A DNA stretch of 64,000 nucleotides from an uncultured Flavobacteriaceae bacterium (GCA_947494325.1 CANLUS010000001.1:248001-312000), one strand, 5' to 3'. Positions 8,331-18,096 are shown, counted from the first letter of the stretch. Numbers and translations: made by a program. The notes: generated by a model not told the origin, from the letters alone.

Positions 8331-9125
8331 ATGAGCTATTTAGAAGCTATTCTATTAGGAATAATTCAAGGTTTAACAGAATTCTTACCCGTATCCTCTA
8401 GTGGTCACTTAGAAATTGCGAAGGCCCTATTTGGAGATGATTCATTGCCTCAAGAAAGTTTAACTTTTACTGTTATTTTACATTTTGCTACAGCATTAAG
8501 TACTATCGTGATTTTCAGAAAAGAAGTCGCTGAAATTTTAAATGGGTTGTTTCAGTTTAAATGGAATGAAGAACTACAATTTTCTTTGAAGATAATTCTT
8601 TCGATGTTACCTGCCGTTTTTGTGGGTCTATTTTTTGAAGAAAATTTAAAATCTTTTTTTGGTGGTAACCTATTACTTGTAGGAAGCATGTTGATAGTTA
8701 CAGCATTGCTTCTCCTACTGGCAGACAAAGCCAAAAATACTTCGAAAAATGTATCATATTCTAATGCTTTTATTATCGGAATTTCACAAGCAATTGCCAT
8801 GCTACCCGGAATTTCGAGATCGGGTGCCACCATTTCTACGTCGGTACTTCTCGGAATTGATAGAACCAGAGCTGCGCGCTTTTCTTTCTTAATGGTAGTT
8901 CCTTTGATTTTTGGGAAAGTTGCAAAAGATATTTTAGGAGGTGAAATTAGTTTTCAAAGTTCAGAAATAGGCATGATGGGAGCTGGTTTTGTTGCTGCTT
9001 TTATTGCCGGCTTGTTCGCATGTAAATGGATGATCGCTTTAGTGAAGAAAAGTAAATTATCATATTTTGCAATTTATTGTGGTATTGTTGGACTAATAGC
9101 GATTGTATATACGTTATCAAAATAA
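8331..9125 (+). CDS. uppP: Undecaprenyl-diphosphatase (BacA/UppP family)
   Basis: This 264-residue integral membrane protein recycles undecaprenyl diphosphate to the monophosphate carrier used for peptidoglycan and polysaccharide export. The family motifs are intact: GLTEFLPVSSSGHLEIA near residues 15-31 and PGISRSGATISTSVLLG near 160-176, which contain the catalytic Glu, His, Ser and Arg. About eight membrane segments are visible. It sits between DUF3098 and truB, with truB starting one base after its stop. Confidence 0.95.
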   Translation: MSYLEAILLGIIQGLTEFLPVSSSGHLEIAKALFGDDSLPQESLTFTVILHFATALSTIVIFRKEVAEILNGLFQFKWNEELQFSLKIILSMLPAVFVGLFFEENLKSFFGGNLLLVGSMLIVTALLLLLADKAKNTSKNVSYSNAFIIGISQAIAMLPGISRSGATISTSVLLGIDRTRAARFSFLMVVPLIFGKVAKDILGGEISFQSSEIGMMGAGFVAAFIAGLFACKWMIALVKKSKLSYFAIYCGIVGLIAIVYTLSK

Positions 9126-9126
9126 G

Positions 9127-9822
9127 ATGACCGAAGAGGATTTTAAAAACGGACAAGTTCTTTTAATTGATAAGCCTTTAAAATGGACTTCATTTCAAGT
9201 TGTAAATAAAATACGTTGGGAAATAAAACAACGATTTAATTTAAAGAAAATAAAGGTGGGCCATGCAGGCACTTTAGACCCTTTGGCATCTGGCCTTCTT
9301 ATTATCTGTACCGGTAAATTCACAAAAAAAATTAATGAATTTCAAGCGCAACAAAAAGAATATACTGGAACCTTTACACTTGGCGGCACTACGCCTTCTT
9401 ATGATTTAGAAACAGAAATTAACAATACCTTTTCTACAAAACATATAAACACTAAATTGGTTCAAGAAGCGGTGCAACATTTTATTGGAGAAATTGAACA
9501 AAAACCACCTATTTTTTCAGCGATAAAAAAAGATGGAAAACGCTTATACGAACATGCAAGAGCGGGAGAAATTGTGCAAATTAAATCTCGTAAAGTATCG
9601 ATCCATAGTTTCAAAATACTAAATTTTGTCGCACCAAATATAAATGTTGAAATTTCTTGTAGCAAAGGAACATACATACGTTCTATTGCTCATGACTTTG
9701 GCATCGCTTTAAAGTCTGGGGCACATTTATCTCAGTTAAGACGAACTAAGATTGGTGATTATAACGTTAAAAATGCAGAAACAATAGAAGAGTTCATTGC
9801 TCGCTTAAACCTCTTGCAATAA
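9127..9822 (+). CDS. truB: tRNA pseudouridine(55) synthase
   Basis: This 231-residue enzyme isomerises U55 in the T-loop of tRNAs. The catalytic motif GHAGTLDPLASGLL (Asp in the middle) is intact near residues 45-60, as is the KPPIFSAIKKDGKRLYEHAR loop. The ATG at 9127 directly after the uppP stop was chosen over an in-frame start inside uppP. The length is typical for the short Bacteroidota form without a long PUA domain. Its 3' end overlaps the convergent thioredoxin-like gene by 18 bp. Confidence 0.93.
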   Translation: MTEEDFKNGQVLLIDKPLKWTSFQVVNKIRWEIKQRFNLKKIKVGHAGTLDPLASGLLIICTGKFTKKINEFQAQQKEYTGTFTLGGTTPSYDLETEINNTFSTKHINTKLVQEAVQHFIGEIEQKPPIFSAIKKDGKRLYEHARAGEIVQIKSRKVSIHSFKILNFVAPNINVEISCSKGTYIRSIAHDFGIALKSGAHLSQLRRTKIGDYNVKNAETIEEFIARLNLLQ

Positions 9823-10404
9823 TTTTAGCATATCATTTTCGATATTTTCTCCTTTGTTTTTATTGTACCAAACCTGAAGCTCTTCTTTAAACTCAGTATC
9901 CAAACCACCATTTTCTTCTTTATAGTCATTGACCATTTTTGTTGCAATTGATGGCCGAGGCCCCCAGGTATCAATGACCTCTTTAGTTTGCGTATCAAAC
10001 GCAACCAGTTTAGGAATCGATTTACTACCATTTGTTAAAAATTGATCCATCAAGGCTTCATTTTCGTCGCGCAAAACAATTTTCAAATCTATGGATGAAG
10101 AAGCCTCAGCAATTTTATGTATTACTGGTAACGCATGTGCCGCATCCCCGCACCATCCTTCTGTTAATACTAACCAAGTACTATGTTTTGTAGGTCGTTT
10201 TAATAGTTCTTGTGCTTTTTCTGATAACTGAAATTTTTTATCTAATCGTTTCATTCGGGCATTACCTAATTTACTATAGTTCAGGAAGCTTTCTGTTTGA
10301 TTCTCTCCTGTCGCTTTTCCTTCTGCCAGTAGGTCCGAGACCATCGTTCTATATTCAGTATAGGTATAACTATTTTCTAAACTACTTTCAATAATGTCTT
10401 TCAT
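9805..10404 (-). CDS. Thioredoxin-family protein with a single active-site cysteine (WCGDA)
   Basis: This 199-residue cytoplasmic protein has an N-terminal helical part (1-70) and a thioredoxin fold (about 72-180). At the active-site position it reads Trp84-Cys85-Gly86-Asp87-Ala88 instead of the usual WCxxC, so the resolving cysteine is missing. The cis-proline loop IPKLVAFD is present. One-cysteine thioredoxin-like proteins of this type are known in Bacteroidota; substrates are not. It could act through a mixed disulfide (bacillithiol or glutathione-like) rather than as a dithiol reductase. The ATG at 10404 is preferred over an upstream TTG. Confidence 0.75.
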   Translation of the reverse strand: MKDIIESSLENSYTYTEYRTMVSDLLAEGKATGENQTESFLNYSKLGNARMKRLDKKFQLSEKAQELLKRPTKHSTWLVLTEGWCGDAAHALPVIHKIAEASSSIDLKIVLRDENEALMDQFLTNGSKSIPKLVAFDTQTKEVIDTWGPRPSIATKMVNDYKEENGGLDTEFKEELQVWYNKNKGENIENDMLKLLQEV

Positions 10405-10450
10405 AATCAATATTTAAATCGGATAGATTAGACAAAAAAAAAAATAAACC

Positions 10451-11407
10451 TTACAATTTTGTTTGGGAATATTTTTCTTTCAGTTTAGACAGCATTTTCA
10501 ACGTCATCTTCTCGATATCATAGGTATGTCGCCAACCCCAATCTTTTCTGGCTTGGCTGTCATCAATACTATGTGGCCAGCTATCTGCAATTTTTTGCCT
10601 AAAATCTGGAGCATATGAAATCTTAAATGTTGGAATATGTTTTTTAATGACTGAAGCTATTTCACTAGGAGTAAAATCAATCGCACCAATATTATAAGCA
10701 ATATAATGATTTCTATTATCTGTCTGCATTAAATCTATGGTTGCCTTGATGGCATCATCCATAAACATCATAGGTAATCGAGAATTTCCGGATAAAAAAC
10801 ACTCGTATTCTTGTTCTAAAATTGCCTTGTGATAAATTTCTACTGCATAATCGGTAGTACCTCCTCCTGGCATGGTTTTCCAACTTATAATCCCTGGATA
10901 TCGAACACTACGGATATCAACATTAAAATTTGTTTTGTAATAATCACACCATCGCTCACCTGAAAGTTTACTAATTCCATAAACGGTAGATGGCTCTGTA
11001 ATTGTTTGTTGTTCAGTGTTTGTTTTAGGAGTTGAGTTTCCAAATACGGCAATCGAGCTAGGCCAAAATATTTTTTCTACAATGTTATCTTTTCCCAAAT
11101 TAAGTACGTGAAACAACGAAGTCATATTTAAATTCCAAGCTTTTTCAGGATTTATTTCAGCCGCTCCTGAAAGCATAGCTGCCATTAAATACACAATCTT
11201 TATATTATGCTTCCGAATAGCATCTTCAATCTGATTTTTGTTTGTCGCATCAATGAATTCGAATGGGCCAGAATCCATTAGTTCTGGCATTCCCTCTCTA
11301 ATATCAGATGCGATTACATTTGCGCTTCCATAGGTTTCACGTAAACCTAATGTTAACTCAGAACCTATTTGACCGCAAGCCCCAATAATAAGTATTTTAT
11401 CACTCAT
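10451..11407 (-). CDS. SDR-type NAD-dependent epimerase/dehydratase, likely L-threonine 3-dehydrogenase
   Basis: This 318-residue extended short-chain dehydrogenase starts with the Rossmann motif GACGQIGSEL and carries the catalytic YGISKLSGE (Tyr-x3-Lys). The segments LMAAMLSGAAEINPEKAWNL and WPSSIAVFG, and IISWKTMPGGGTTDYAVEIY, match the GalE-like L-threonine 3-dehydrogenases found in Bacteroidota and some archaea, which oxidise threonine to 2-amino-3-ketobutyrate. The ATG at 11407 is preferred over an upstream TTG because it places the Rossmann motif at the usual distance. No kbl partner gene is in the window. Confidence 0.8.
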   Translation of the reverse strand: MSDKILIIGACGQIGSELTLGLRETYGSANVIASDIREGMPELMDSGPFEFIDATNKNQIEDAIRKHNIKIVYLMAAMLSGAAEINPEKAWNLNMTSLFHVLNLGKDNIVEKIFWPSSIAVFGNSTPKTNTEQQTITEPSTVYGISKLSGERWCDYYKTNFNVDIRSVRYPGIISWKTMPGGGTTDYAVEIYHKAILEQEYECFLSGNSRLPMMFMDDAIKATIDLMQTDNRNHYIAYNIGAIDFTPSEIASVIKKHIPTFKISYAPDFRQKIADSWPHSIDDSQARKDWGWRHTYDIEKMTLKMLSKLKEKYSQTKL

Positions 11408-11523
11408 CAACACATATTTAATATTACGCAAATATATATAAATACCTCACTTTACGATAAGAATTTTAACTAGATTTTACCTCAAAAAGTACTATTTTTG
11501 AAATCCATATTAGATATATATAA

Positions 11524-12039
11524 ATGACAAAAACACTTATTTTTTTAATATCTGTACTATTAATTGTTTCTTGCAGCAACTCTCAAAAAAAAGAGATGAA
11601 CAATGAATCCATCTCAACAGCTCAAACAGAGAATAAACTGGAGACTAGTATAGGAGAGTTATTAAATGAAGATTCTCGGGCCTTAGTTGAAAACTGGCGA
11701 GAATATCAGATTGTAAATACAGAACTCGACAATTATTATAGTATTACAACCGAGGAAGCTTTATTTAAAGCCAAGGATATTTCAACTTATGCCCTTGAAT
11801 TGAGAGATTCTATTAGAATAGATTTCTTAGACAGACCGGATGTGAAAATTAGATTGAATGTTTTTTACAATACGGCTTTAAGATTATCGGATATGGCAAC
11901 AATTAGAACTATTGAATCGGAAGAAGTTAAAACAGAAGTGACAAATATGCTGCAGGCTTTTTCGTCTATAAACGGTAAGATAAATAATATTGTTATGCAA
12001 CAGCAATTGGAAAAAGAACTGTTGGATTTTGAGAAATGA
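11524..12039 (+). CDS. Predicted lipoprotein of unknown function
   Basis: This 171-residue protein has a lipoprotein signal peptide with lipobox LIVSC near residues 13-17, followed by a Ser/Asn/Lys-rich linker and a helical domain. I recognise no family. It is transcribed alone, between the divergent dehydrogenase gene and a small beta-barrel protein gene. Outer- or inner-membrane location is not determined. Confidence 0.7.
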   Translation: MTKTLIFLISVLLIVSCSNSQKKEMNNESISTAQTENKLETSIGELLNEDSRALVENWREYQIVNTELDNYYSITTEEALFKAKDISTYALELRDSIRIDFLDRPDVKIRLNVFYNTALRLSDMATIRTIESEEVKTEVTNMLQAFSSINGKINNIVMQQQLEKELLDFEK

Positions 12040-12088
12040 AAATTCATAAATTGAGCCAAATATAATCTAAAACTACTGTGAAATATTA

Positions 12089-12096
12089 TATATTTG
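12089..12096 (+). promoter_or_regulatory. -7 promoter element
   Basis: TATATTTG is an exact Bacteroidota -7 box ending 19 bp before the ATG at 12116. No -33 TTG was seen at the preferred spacing. Confidence 0.4.
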
Positions 12097-12115
12097 CCCT
12101 CAAAATATTTCGTTG

Positions 12116-12610
12116 ATGAAAAAACTAATTATAGTTGCCTTTTTAATGTCTTTTACCTGTATTTCTGCGCAATCTTTTATTGGTAAATTTGACAGTAAAT
12201 TTCAGATAGGTGCAAATATTCAGAAAAACGGTTCTGGACTAAATTTATCTTATGATTACGGTCTTGGCCAAAATATATCTGTAGGGATCTCTTCTACTTA
12301 TCTATTAGGGATTTCTGATGATATCGATGCTGAATTTGGTGATCGTTTTGACTTGAAAGCTCGTTTCAATGCAAACTTAGGTAGCGTATTAAACATCGAT
12401 GAAAGATTTGATTTTTACCCTGGCCTATCTTTAGGACTTAAGAACTTTGGTGGACACTTAGGACTGAGATATTTTTTTACCGATGGTTTTGGGTTATATT
12501 CAGAATTCGGTTTTCCAATTGCAAAATATAAAACTACCGAACTTACGATAAATGAAAAATTACACAATCAGTCATATATTAATATTGGAGCTTCTTTTAA
12601 CTTAGAATAA
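12116..12610 (+). CDS. Small outer-membrane beta-barrel-like protein
   Basis: This 164-residue protein has a signal peptide ending near SAQ (residue 19) and then alternating hydrophobic/polar beta strands rich in Gly and aromatics, ending in a strand with a near-terminal Phe (INIGASFNLE). This looks like an eight-stranded outer-membrane barrel; it resembles the flavobacterial DUF6646 group from memory. The ATG at 12116 is used rather than the preceding TTG. It is tail-to-tail with recX, 1 bp apart. Confidence 0.65.
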   Translation: MKKLIIVAFLMSFTCISAQSFIGKFDSKFQIGANIQKNGSGLNLSYDYGLGQNISVGISSTYLLGISDDIDAEFGDRFDLKARFNANLGSVLNIDERFDFYPGLSLGLKNFGGHLGLRYFFTDGFGLYSEFGFPIAKYKTTELTINEKLHNQSYINIGASFNLE

Positions 12611-12611
12611 T

Positions 12612-13085
12612 TTAAGAAATCAGTTCCCTTACTCTAGTATAAACTAAGTCAGATTCCCAACCTCGATACAATAAATAGTCGGCTAACTTTTTTCTTTTCT
12701 TATATATATTTGATTCTCTAATTGTCAAGCATTTTTTTTCAGAGAGTATATTAAAAGTATGTATATAATTGTCGGAACTTATTTCTTTCAATGCAATTTG
12801 AATATTGTATTCTGAGATCTCGCGAAATTTCAATTCTCTAATAATTCGCACCTTTCCCCATCTCTTGATATTGAATTTGCCCCTCGCAAAGCTTTTGGCG
12901 AATCGTTCTTCGTTTAGAAAATCATATTTCATCAAATGCAAAATAATTTCTTCTTTTATCAACGGAATCAAATTCATCTGAGCTAGTTTCCGGTCAACTT
13001 CTTTATGACAACGATCTTGGTAAGAACAATAGCCTTCCAGTTTACGTTTTGCTTCTTCTAAAGTATATGATGTGTTTTTAATCAT
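12612..13085 (-). CDS. recX: Regulatory protein RecX
   Basis: This 157-residue protein has the three-helix RecX repeats: YTLEEAKRKLEGYCSYQDR at the start, FLNEERFAKSFARGKFNIKRWG in the middle and a C-terminal KRKKLADYLLYRGW. RecX binds RecA filaments and limits recombinase activity. recA is not in this window, and recX stands alone, convergent with the barrel gene and divergent from the T9SS protein gene. Confidence 0.88.
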   Translation of the reverse strand: MIKNTSYTLEEAKRKLEGYCSYQDRCHKEVDRKLAQMNLIPLIKEEIILHLMKYDFLNEERFAKSFARGKFNIKRWGKVRIIRELKFREISEYNIQIALKEISSDNYIHTFNILSEKKCLTIRESNIYKKRKKLADYLLYRGWESDLVYTRVRELIS

Positions 13086-13231
13086 TCAGGATGAAAACTT
13101 TTGAATCCCGCAGTTTTTTAACTAACTTTAGGTGGGAAATTCTTGTATATAATTGTTATATTAATAGAAGTCAGCAATTTATTTATATATTTACTGGCAG
13201 CAATAGCCCCCTTACAACAGTCGCTAAAATA

Positions 13232-16200
13232 ATGAAAAGAATTATATTTATATTCATTTTCATCTTATGGCATATAACGTTACAGTCACAAACTGTTATT
13301 GCCAAACAAAGTTTCGAAGCATCAGGAGATACCTGGACGCCTCTCAATTTCTCGACCCCGCCTTGTACGGTAGGTAATGATGTATGGGATTACACCACAA
13401 GCTTACCATCTATCGCGCCTAATGAAGGAGCTCAATTTTGGGGCATCAGAGATCTTAATGGCAGTTGTGGAGGAAATGATTTTGAAACCATCATTTTCCC
13501 GAACGTTAATGTTTCTTCTTTTACGGATGTAAGTTTTTCGTTTGATTATAACGCCATTAATTTCGACAATGGTGAGGATTTAAAATATGAACTGTTTTAT
13601 GATGGTGTCAGTCAAGGTGAGGTTATTGTAGTTGATGGTGTAGGAGGCGAATCTGACAATACCAATGGATGGTTAACAGAAACAGTTTCAATACCTGACA
13701 CTGTCAATGATGTAAGCGTTATTTTATCTGCAAGATGCAGTGCAAATAATGAAAGAGCAGGCTTTGACAATGTAATTTTAGAAGAAGTAATAGTTACTTT
13801 AGATGATTGTGCCGGAGCTGTGAACCTTACTGTTTATGACAACGGGACATCTGGAGGAAATGAAACTGCTGCCAATAGTGCTACAGCCACTGCTAGCAGT
13901 ATGTCGGATACTACTTGTGACTCCTTCACAAGCAACGAAAATTTAGACTTATTCTATACTTTTACAGTGCCTGCAAGCGCTACTTCGATTAATGTTCTAA
14001 CTGCCGGAGCAAATGGTGCCACTATCAATGTGGCGGCTTGGACGGCTTGTAATGGAACCGAAATTTTTTGTGACAATACCAATTCAAGTTTTCATGAGAT
14101 TACAGGATTAACCCCTGGACAAACATACGTACTACAAGTATGGCATGATGATTTTAATGCAGGTCCATTCACTATTGCCCTTGAAGGCCCAACTCCGCCT
14201 CCGGCGAATAGTGGATGTTCTGATAGTGTATCATTAACTGTTGGCACAAACAATACGGAAAATATCGTCACCGGAACAAATCAAGGTGCAAGTGATTCTG
14301 GTGAATTACCAAGTCCGAGTTGTGCATTCTATGGAGGAAGAGATGTTTGGTATACAGCAGAGGTACCCGCTTCGGGAGTACTCTTTGTAGAAACTCAAGA
14401 CGCAGGTTCATCTATAGATACAGCAATGGCGATTTATACAGGAAGCTGCGGCAGTCTTACCCAGATTGCTTGTGATGATGATAGTGGGCCAGGACTTTTT
14501 AGTGCAATCACAGTAACAGGTTTACCAAATACGACAGTTTATATTCGAATCTATTCTTATAATAATCAAAGCGCAGGAGAATTCGATATTGTAGCCTATT
14601 CCCCAGAATGCCCGTTTACCACAACTTGGAACGGTTCTTCTTGGAATAATGGCACACCCAATATTGCAACGTCTGCCATTATCAATGGCAACTATGATTC
14701 CGCAATAAATGGAGATTTCGAATCTTGTGACTGTACCATCAACAGTGGCACAACAGTAAATATACGTGCTAACGATTATATGTTAGTTCAAAATGACCTA
14801 AGTGTTAGTGGAATTTTGGAAGTTCGACATGAAGGCTCGCTAGTAATGGTAGAAGATGACGGAGTTATAGCTTCCTCTGGTACTATTAACGTTCATAAGA
14901 CCTCTTCTTTAGTTAAAGAAAATGATTATATCTATTGGACCTCTCCAATGTCAAATGAAACCATTGGAGACGGCCTTGCTTCTTCTATTGCCAACAGAAT
15001 ATATGAATGGAATACGAACGCGTGGTTCGGAATGAATGCATCAGACATTATGGAACCGGGAAAAGGGTATATAGCTCAAGGTCCTAATTCTGGTACTTTC
15101 CCTCAAAATCAATCTGTCATTTTTGATGGAGTTCCGAATACCGGTGTCGTTCTAGCTCCAGTAGTATTAGGTCCAGCGCCAGATTTAACAGGGTATGACT
15201 GGAACTTGATTGGAAACCCTTATCCGAGTGCCTTAGATGCCACAAAATTTCTTGATAACCCATTGAATTCCTCAGTTATTGGTGGAACAATTTATTTATG
15301 GACTCACAATACCGCTGCACTAGATAATGGTGGTGAAGCAGATTATTCAAGAAGTGATTATGCTACGTACACCTCTGGGACTGGTGGTGTTGCCGCGGCA
15401 TCAGGTGGGGACGCTCCAACGGGCTTTATAGCCTCTGGTCAAGGTTTTTTCATAGAAGCTTTAGCGACTAGCAATGCCACTTTGAATAATTCTATGAGGG
15501 CCAATACTAATAACGATCAATTTTTCAAGAGTTCGGTTCCTGATAAGAAAGAGGAAGAAAAAGATCGGGTATGGTTAAATTTATATAATACCAAAGGGGC
15601 TTTTAGTCAATTATTAGTTGGTTTTATTGACGGTGCAACAGATGGAATAGATAGATCTTTTGACGGTCCTAAATTAGGTGGAAATTATATTTCATTTTAT
15701 TCAGTTATCGAGAATGAAAATTTTGCTATTCAGGGAAAACCTCCAATTAATGATGAAGCAACTGTTCAGCTTGGATTATATTCCTATATAGAGCAAGGTG
15801 ACTCTTTATCAATAGGTATTGATAAAATCGAAGGAAATTTAACCAATTATAAGATATACGTAAATGATAAGTTACTTAACATAGTTCATGATCTTGGAAT
15901 TGACGACTATACATTCGTTCCAGAACCCGAGTCAGTATATAATGAACGATTTGAACTGTTTTTAACAAAAATCGAAACGACATTAAGCGCTGACGAGGTA
16001 GATTCAGTAAGTAACGAATTATTGGTTTTGAATCAAGAAAATGAGATTCAAATAAAAACTAGTAATTCGAGCACAATTACGAAATTGAAAATATACGATG
16101 TGTTGGGTAAAACAATCGTCAATACCGATGTCAATAGTACTTCATATATCTTTAAAACTGAAAATATTTCACCGGGGACCATATTCATTGTAAATGCCAC

Positions 16201-16246
16201 TTTAGCAGATGATACGGTTTTCGTTAAAAAGATTCTTATTGATTAA
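13232..16246 (+). CDS. Large secreted protein with T9SS type A C-terminal sorting domain
   Basis: This 1004-residue protein starts with a signal peptide (MKRIIFIFIFILWHITLQSQ). Residues about 20-190 form a jelly-roll/MAM-like domain; two pre-peptidase-type beta domains follow (about 190-325 and 325-465), then a long beta-rich region with the WTSPMSN and GYDWNLIGNPYPS motifs common in T9SS cargo. The last 75 residues form a type A sorting domain (KLKIYDVLGKTI ... FVKKILID), which directs export through the type IX system and attachment or release at the cell surface. No catalytic domain is visible, so adhesion is more likely than hydrolysis. The ATG at 13232 is chosen because the upstream extension lacks a signal sequence. 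Confidence 0.85.
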   Translation: MKRIIFIFIFILWHITLQSQTVIAKQSFEASGDTWTPLNFSTPPCTVGNDVWDYTTSLPSIAPNEGAQFWGIRDLNGSCGGNDFETIIFPNVNVSSFTDVSFSFDYNAINFDNGEDLKYELFYDGVSQGEVIVVDGVGGESDNTNGWLTETVSIPDTVNDVSVILSARCSANNERAGFDNVILEEVIVTLDDCAGAVNLTVYDNGTSGGNETAANSATATASSMSDTTCDSFTSNENLDLFYTFTVPASATSINVLTAGANGATINVAAWTACNGTEIFCDNTNSSFHEITGLTPGQTYVLQVWHDDFNAGPFTIALEGPTPPPANSGCSDSVSLTVGTNNTENIVTGTNQGASDSGELPSPSCAFYGGRDVWYTAEVPASGVLFVETQDAGSSIDTAMAIYTGSCGSLTQIACDDDSGPGLFSAITVTGLPNTTVYIRIYSYNNQSAGEFDIVAYSPECPFTTTWNGSSWNNGTPNIATSAIINGNYDSAINGDFESCDCTINSGTTVNIRANDYMLVQNDLSVSGILEVRHEGSLVMVEDDGVIASSGTINVHKTSSLVKENDYIYWTSPMSNETIGDGLASSIANRIYEWNTNAWFGMNASDIMEPGKGYIAQGPNSGTFPQNQSVIFDGVPNTGVVLAPVVLGPAPDLTGYDWNLIGNPYPSALDATKFLDNPLNSSVIGGTIYLWTHNTAALDNGGEADYSRSDYATYTSGTGGVAAASGGDAPTGFIASGQGFFIEALATSNATLNNSMRANTNNDQFFKSSVPDKKEEEKDRVWLNLYNTKGAFSQLLVGFIDGATDGIDRSFDGPKLGGNYISFYSVIENENFAIQGKPPINDEATVQLGLYSYIEQGDSLSIGIDKIEGNLTNYKIYVNDKLLNIVHDLGIDDYTFVPEPESVYNERFELFLTKIETTLSADEVDSVSNELLVLNQENEIQIKTSNSSTITKLKIYDVLGKTIVNTDVNSTSYIFKTENISPGTIFIVNATLADDTVFVKKILID

Positions 16247-16314
16247 TTTCTAAATTGAATAATTCCAGTAATTTTCAAAATAGAAAAGTTGCGTTAGAAA
16301 CCTTTTAAAACTAA

Positions 16315-16345
16315 AAAATCCCGAAGCGTATCGCTTCGGGATTTT
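16315..16345. terminator. Bidirectional intrinsic terminator
   Basis: A 14-bp perfect stem (left arm 16315-16328, right arm 16332-16345) with a 3-nt loop, flanked by A-run and T-run. It lies between the convergent T9SS protein gene and the RNase E/G gene and can serve both strands. Confidence 0.9.
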
Positions 16346-16365
16346 AATTGATATAATAAGATACC

Positions 16366-17940
16366 TTATTTAATTACTTTATCGTTTGCTGTATAGAAAC
16401 GATACTCTAAATATTGGTAAGCATCTCTAGGTAAAATTTTAATCCACTTTTTGTAACTCAAAAACCATTTATTTTGAATTGATGGAAAACCACTTTTTAA
16501 ATAAGAAGCAACAAACGGATGCACATGTAATGTAATTCCTTTTGCGCCTTTATTTTTGTTAACTAATTTCTGTAATTGGTTTTCAATTTTATCAATCAAA
16601 ATTATTGGAGCCTCGACTTCTCCATTTTTATTCGGGTTTTCTTCGTTCGTTTTAATAACCCTTTCAGGTCGAACTCTTTGTCTAGTAATTTGAACAAGTC
16701 CAAATTTACTAGGCGGTAATACTTTATGCTTCGTTCTGGTAAGCTGCATTTGCTTTTTAAGATGATCAAACAATTTTTGTCTATGTTCGGCTGCATGCAT
16801 ATCTATAAAGTCAACTACAATAATACCTCCCATATCTCTTAACTGCAATTGTCTTGCAATTTCGGTGGCGGCAATTAAATTAACTTCTAGTGCTGTATCA
16901 GCTTGAGAGTTAGCTTTGTTTGAACGATTACCACTATTTACATCTATCACATGCAATGCTTCTGTATGTTCAATAACTAAGTAAGCTCCTTTTTGCATTG
17001 AAACAGTTCGTCCAAATGCAGTCTTAATTTGTCTTTCTATGAAATATTTTTCAAAGATCGGCATCTTAGCTCTGTGCATTTTAACGATTTTTTCTTTTTC
17101 GGGAGCAATACGCTGAAGATATTCTTTTAATTCAACATACAATGTTTTATCATTGGTGACAATACTTGTAAATGAATCATCAAAAACATCTCTTAAAATT
17201 GATGAAGCTCTGTTTAACTCAGACAATACTTTTGCCGGAGCTTGAGCTTTAGGTAACTGCTTACACATAGTTACCCAGCGCTGTAGAGAATTTTGCAAAT
17301 CTCTATCTAACTCTGCCACTTTGATGCCTTCGGCAACAGTTCGCAGAATAACGCCAAATCCTTTTGGCTTAATGCTTTTTGCAAGTCGTTTTAATCTATC
17401 TTTTTCTTTATTGCTCGATATTTTTTGAGATACCGATACTCTATCAGAAAAAGGAACTAATACTAAATATCTACCAGCAATTGAAAGCTCTGAGCTTATT
17501 CGAGGGCCTTTTGTAGATATTGGTTCTTTAACAACTTGTACTAATAAATTTTGACCTGCTTTTATAGCTTGGTCAATCTTTCCATGTTTGTCTATATCTT
17601 TTTCAAAATGGAAATTTTTTAAAGTGAATTCTTTTTCTTTACCTGTGCTTATTCGCTTAATGTATTTACTCAAAGATAACAATTGTGGACCTAAATCATG
17701 ATAATGTAAAAAAGCATCTTTCTCACTTCCAACATTTACAAATGCTGCATTTAGTCCAGATAACGTTTTCTTTATTTTGGCTAAAAATATATCGCCAACA
17801 TTAAAGTTGTTATCTCCTTTATCCTTGTGTAATTCAACAAGCTTACCATCTCTTAATAAGGCAAAATCTATATCAGAGGAATTCGATCTAATAATTAATT
17901 CTGTTTTCACTCTGTTAGTTTTTGTACCTACACTAAACAT
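16366..17940 (-). CDS. rng: Ribonuclease E/G family endoribonuclease
   Basis: This 524-residue enzyme has an N-terminal S1 RNA-binding domain (about 35-125; GDIFLAKIKKTLSGLNAAFV), an RNase H-like/catalytic region with VIDVNSGNRSNK and GIIVVDFIDMHA (the two metal-binding aspartates), and a C-terminal region ending near residue 520. The zinc-link motif CPxC of E. coli RNase E/G is absent; the corresponding stretch after RQRVRPE has no cysteines. The upstream possibilities are TTG (17946), ATG (17940) and GTG (17910); the ATG is used. It is the last gene after HU and the small mS38-like gene on this strand, but a terminator separates them. Confidence 0.88.
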   Translation of the reverse strand: MFSVGTKTNRVKTELIIRSNSSDIDFALLRDGKLVELHKDKGDNNFNVGDIFLAKIKKTLSGLNAAFVNVGSEKDAFLHYHDLGPQLLSLSKYIKRISTGKEKEFTLKNFHFEKDIDKHGKIDQAIKAGQNLLVQVVKEPISTKGPRISSELSIAGRYLVLVPFSDRVSVSQKISSNKEKDRLKRLAKSIKPKGFGVILRTVAEGIKVAELDRDLQNSLQRWVTMCKQLPKAQAPAKVLSELNRASSILRDVFDDSFTSIVTNDKTLYVELKEYLQRIAPEKEKIVKMHRAKMPIFEKYFIERQIKTAFGRTVSMQKGAYLVIEHTEALHVIDVNSGNRSNKANSQADTALEVNLIAATEIARQLQLRDMGGIIVVDFIDMHAAEHRQKLFDHLKKQMQLTRTKHKVLPPSKFGLVQITRQRVRPERVIKTNEENPNKNGEVEAPIILIDKIENQLQKLVNKNKGAKGITLHVHPFVASYLKSGFPSIQNKWFLSYKKWIKILPRDAYQYLEYRFYTANDKVIK

Positions 17941-18066
17941 CCACAATAATTACATATGAAATGTTTGTGTAGATGGATTTATAAATTGATTCACAGGTTG
18001 TAATAACCTGACGAGATTTACATACATAAATCTCTTTTTTCAAAGAACGGGTGTTTTAGATGAAAA

Positions 18067-18096
18067 GAAAAAATAGTTTACTTAAACTATTTTTTC
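18067..18096 (-). terminator. Intrinsic terminator overlapping the 3' end of the mS38-like gene
   Basis: A perfect 13-bp inverted repeat (18067-18079 with 18084-18096) with a 4-nt loop. Its promoter-proximal arm contains the last lysine codons and the stop codon of the small gene, so termination structure and coding sequence overlap. Confidence 0.75.
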
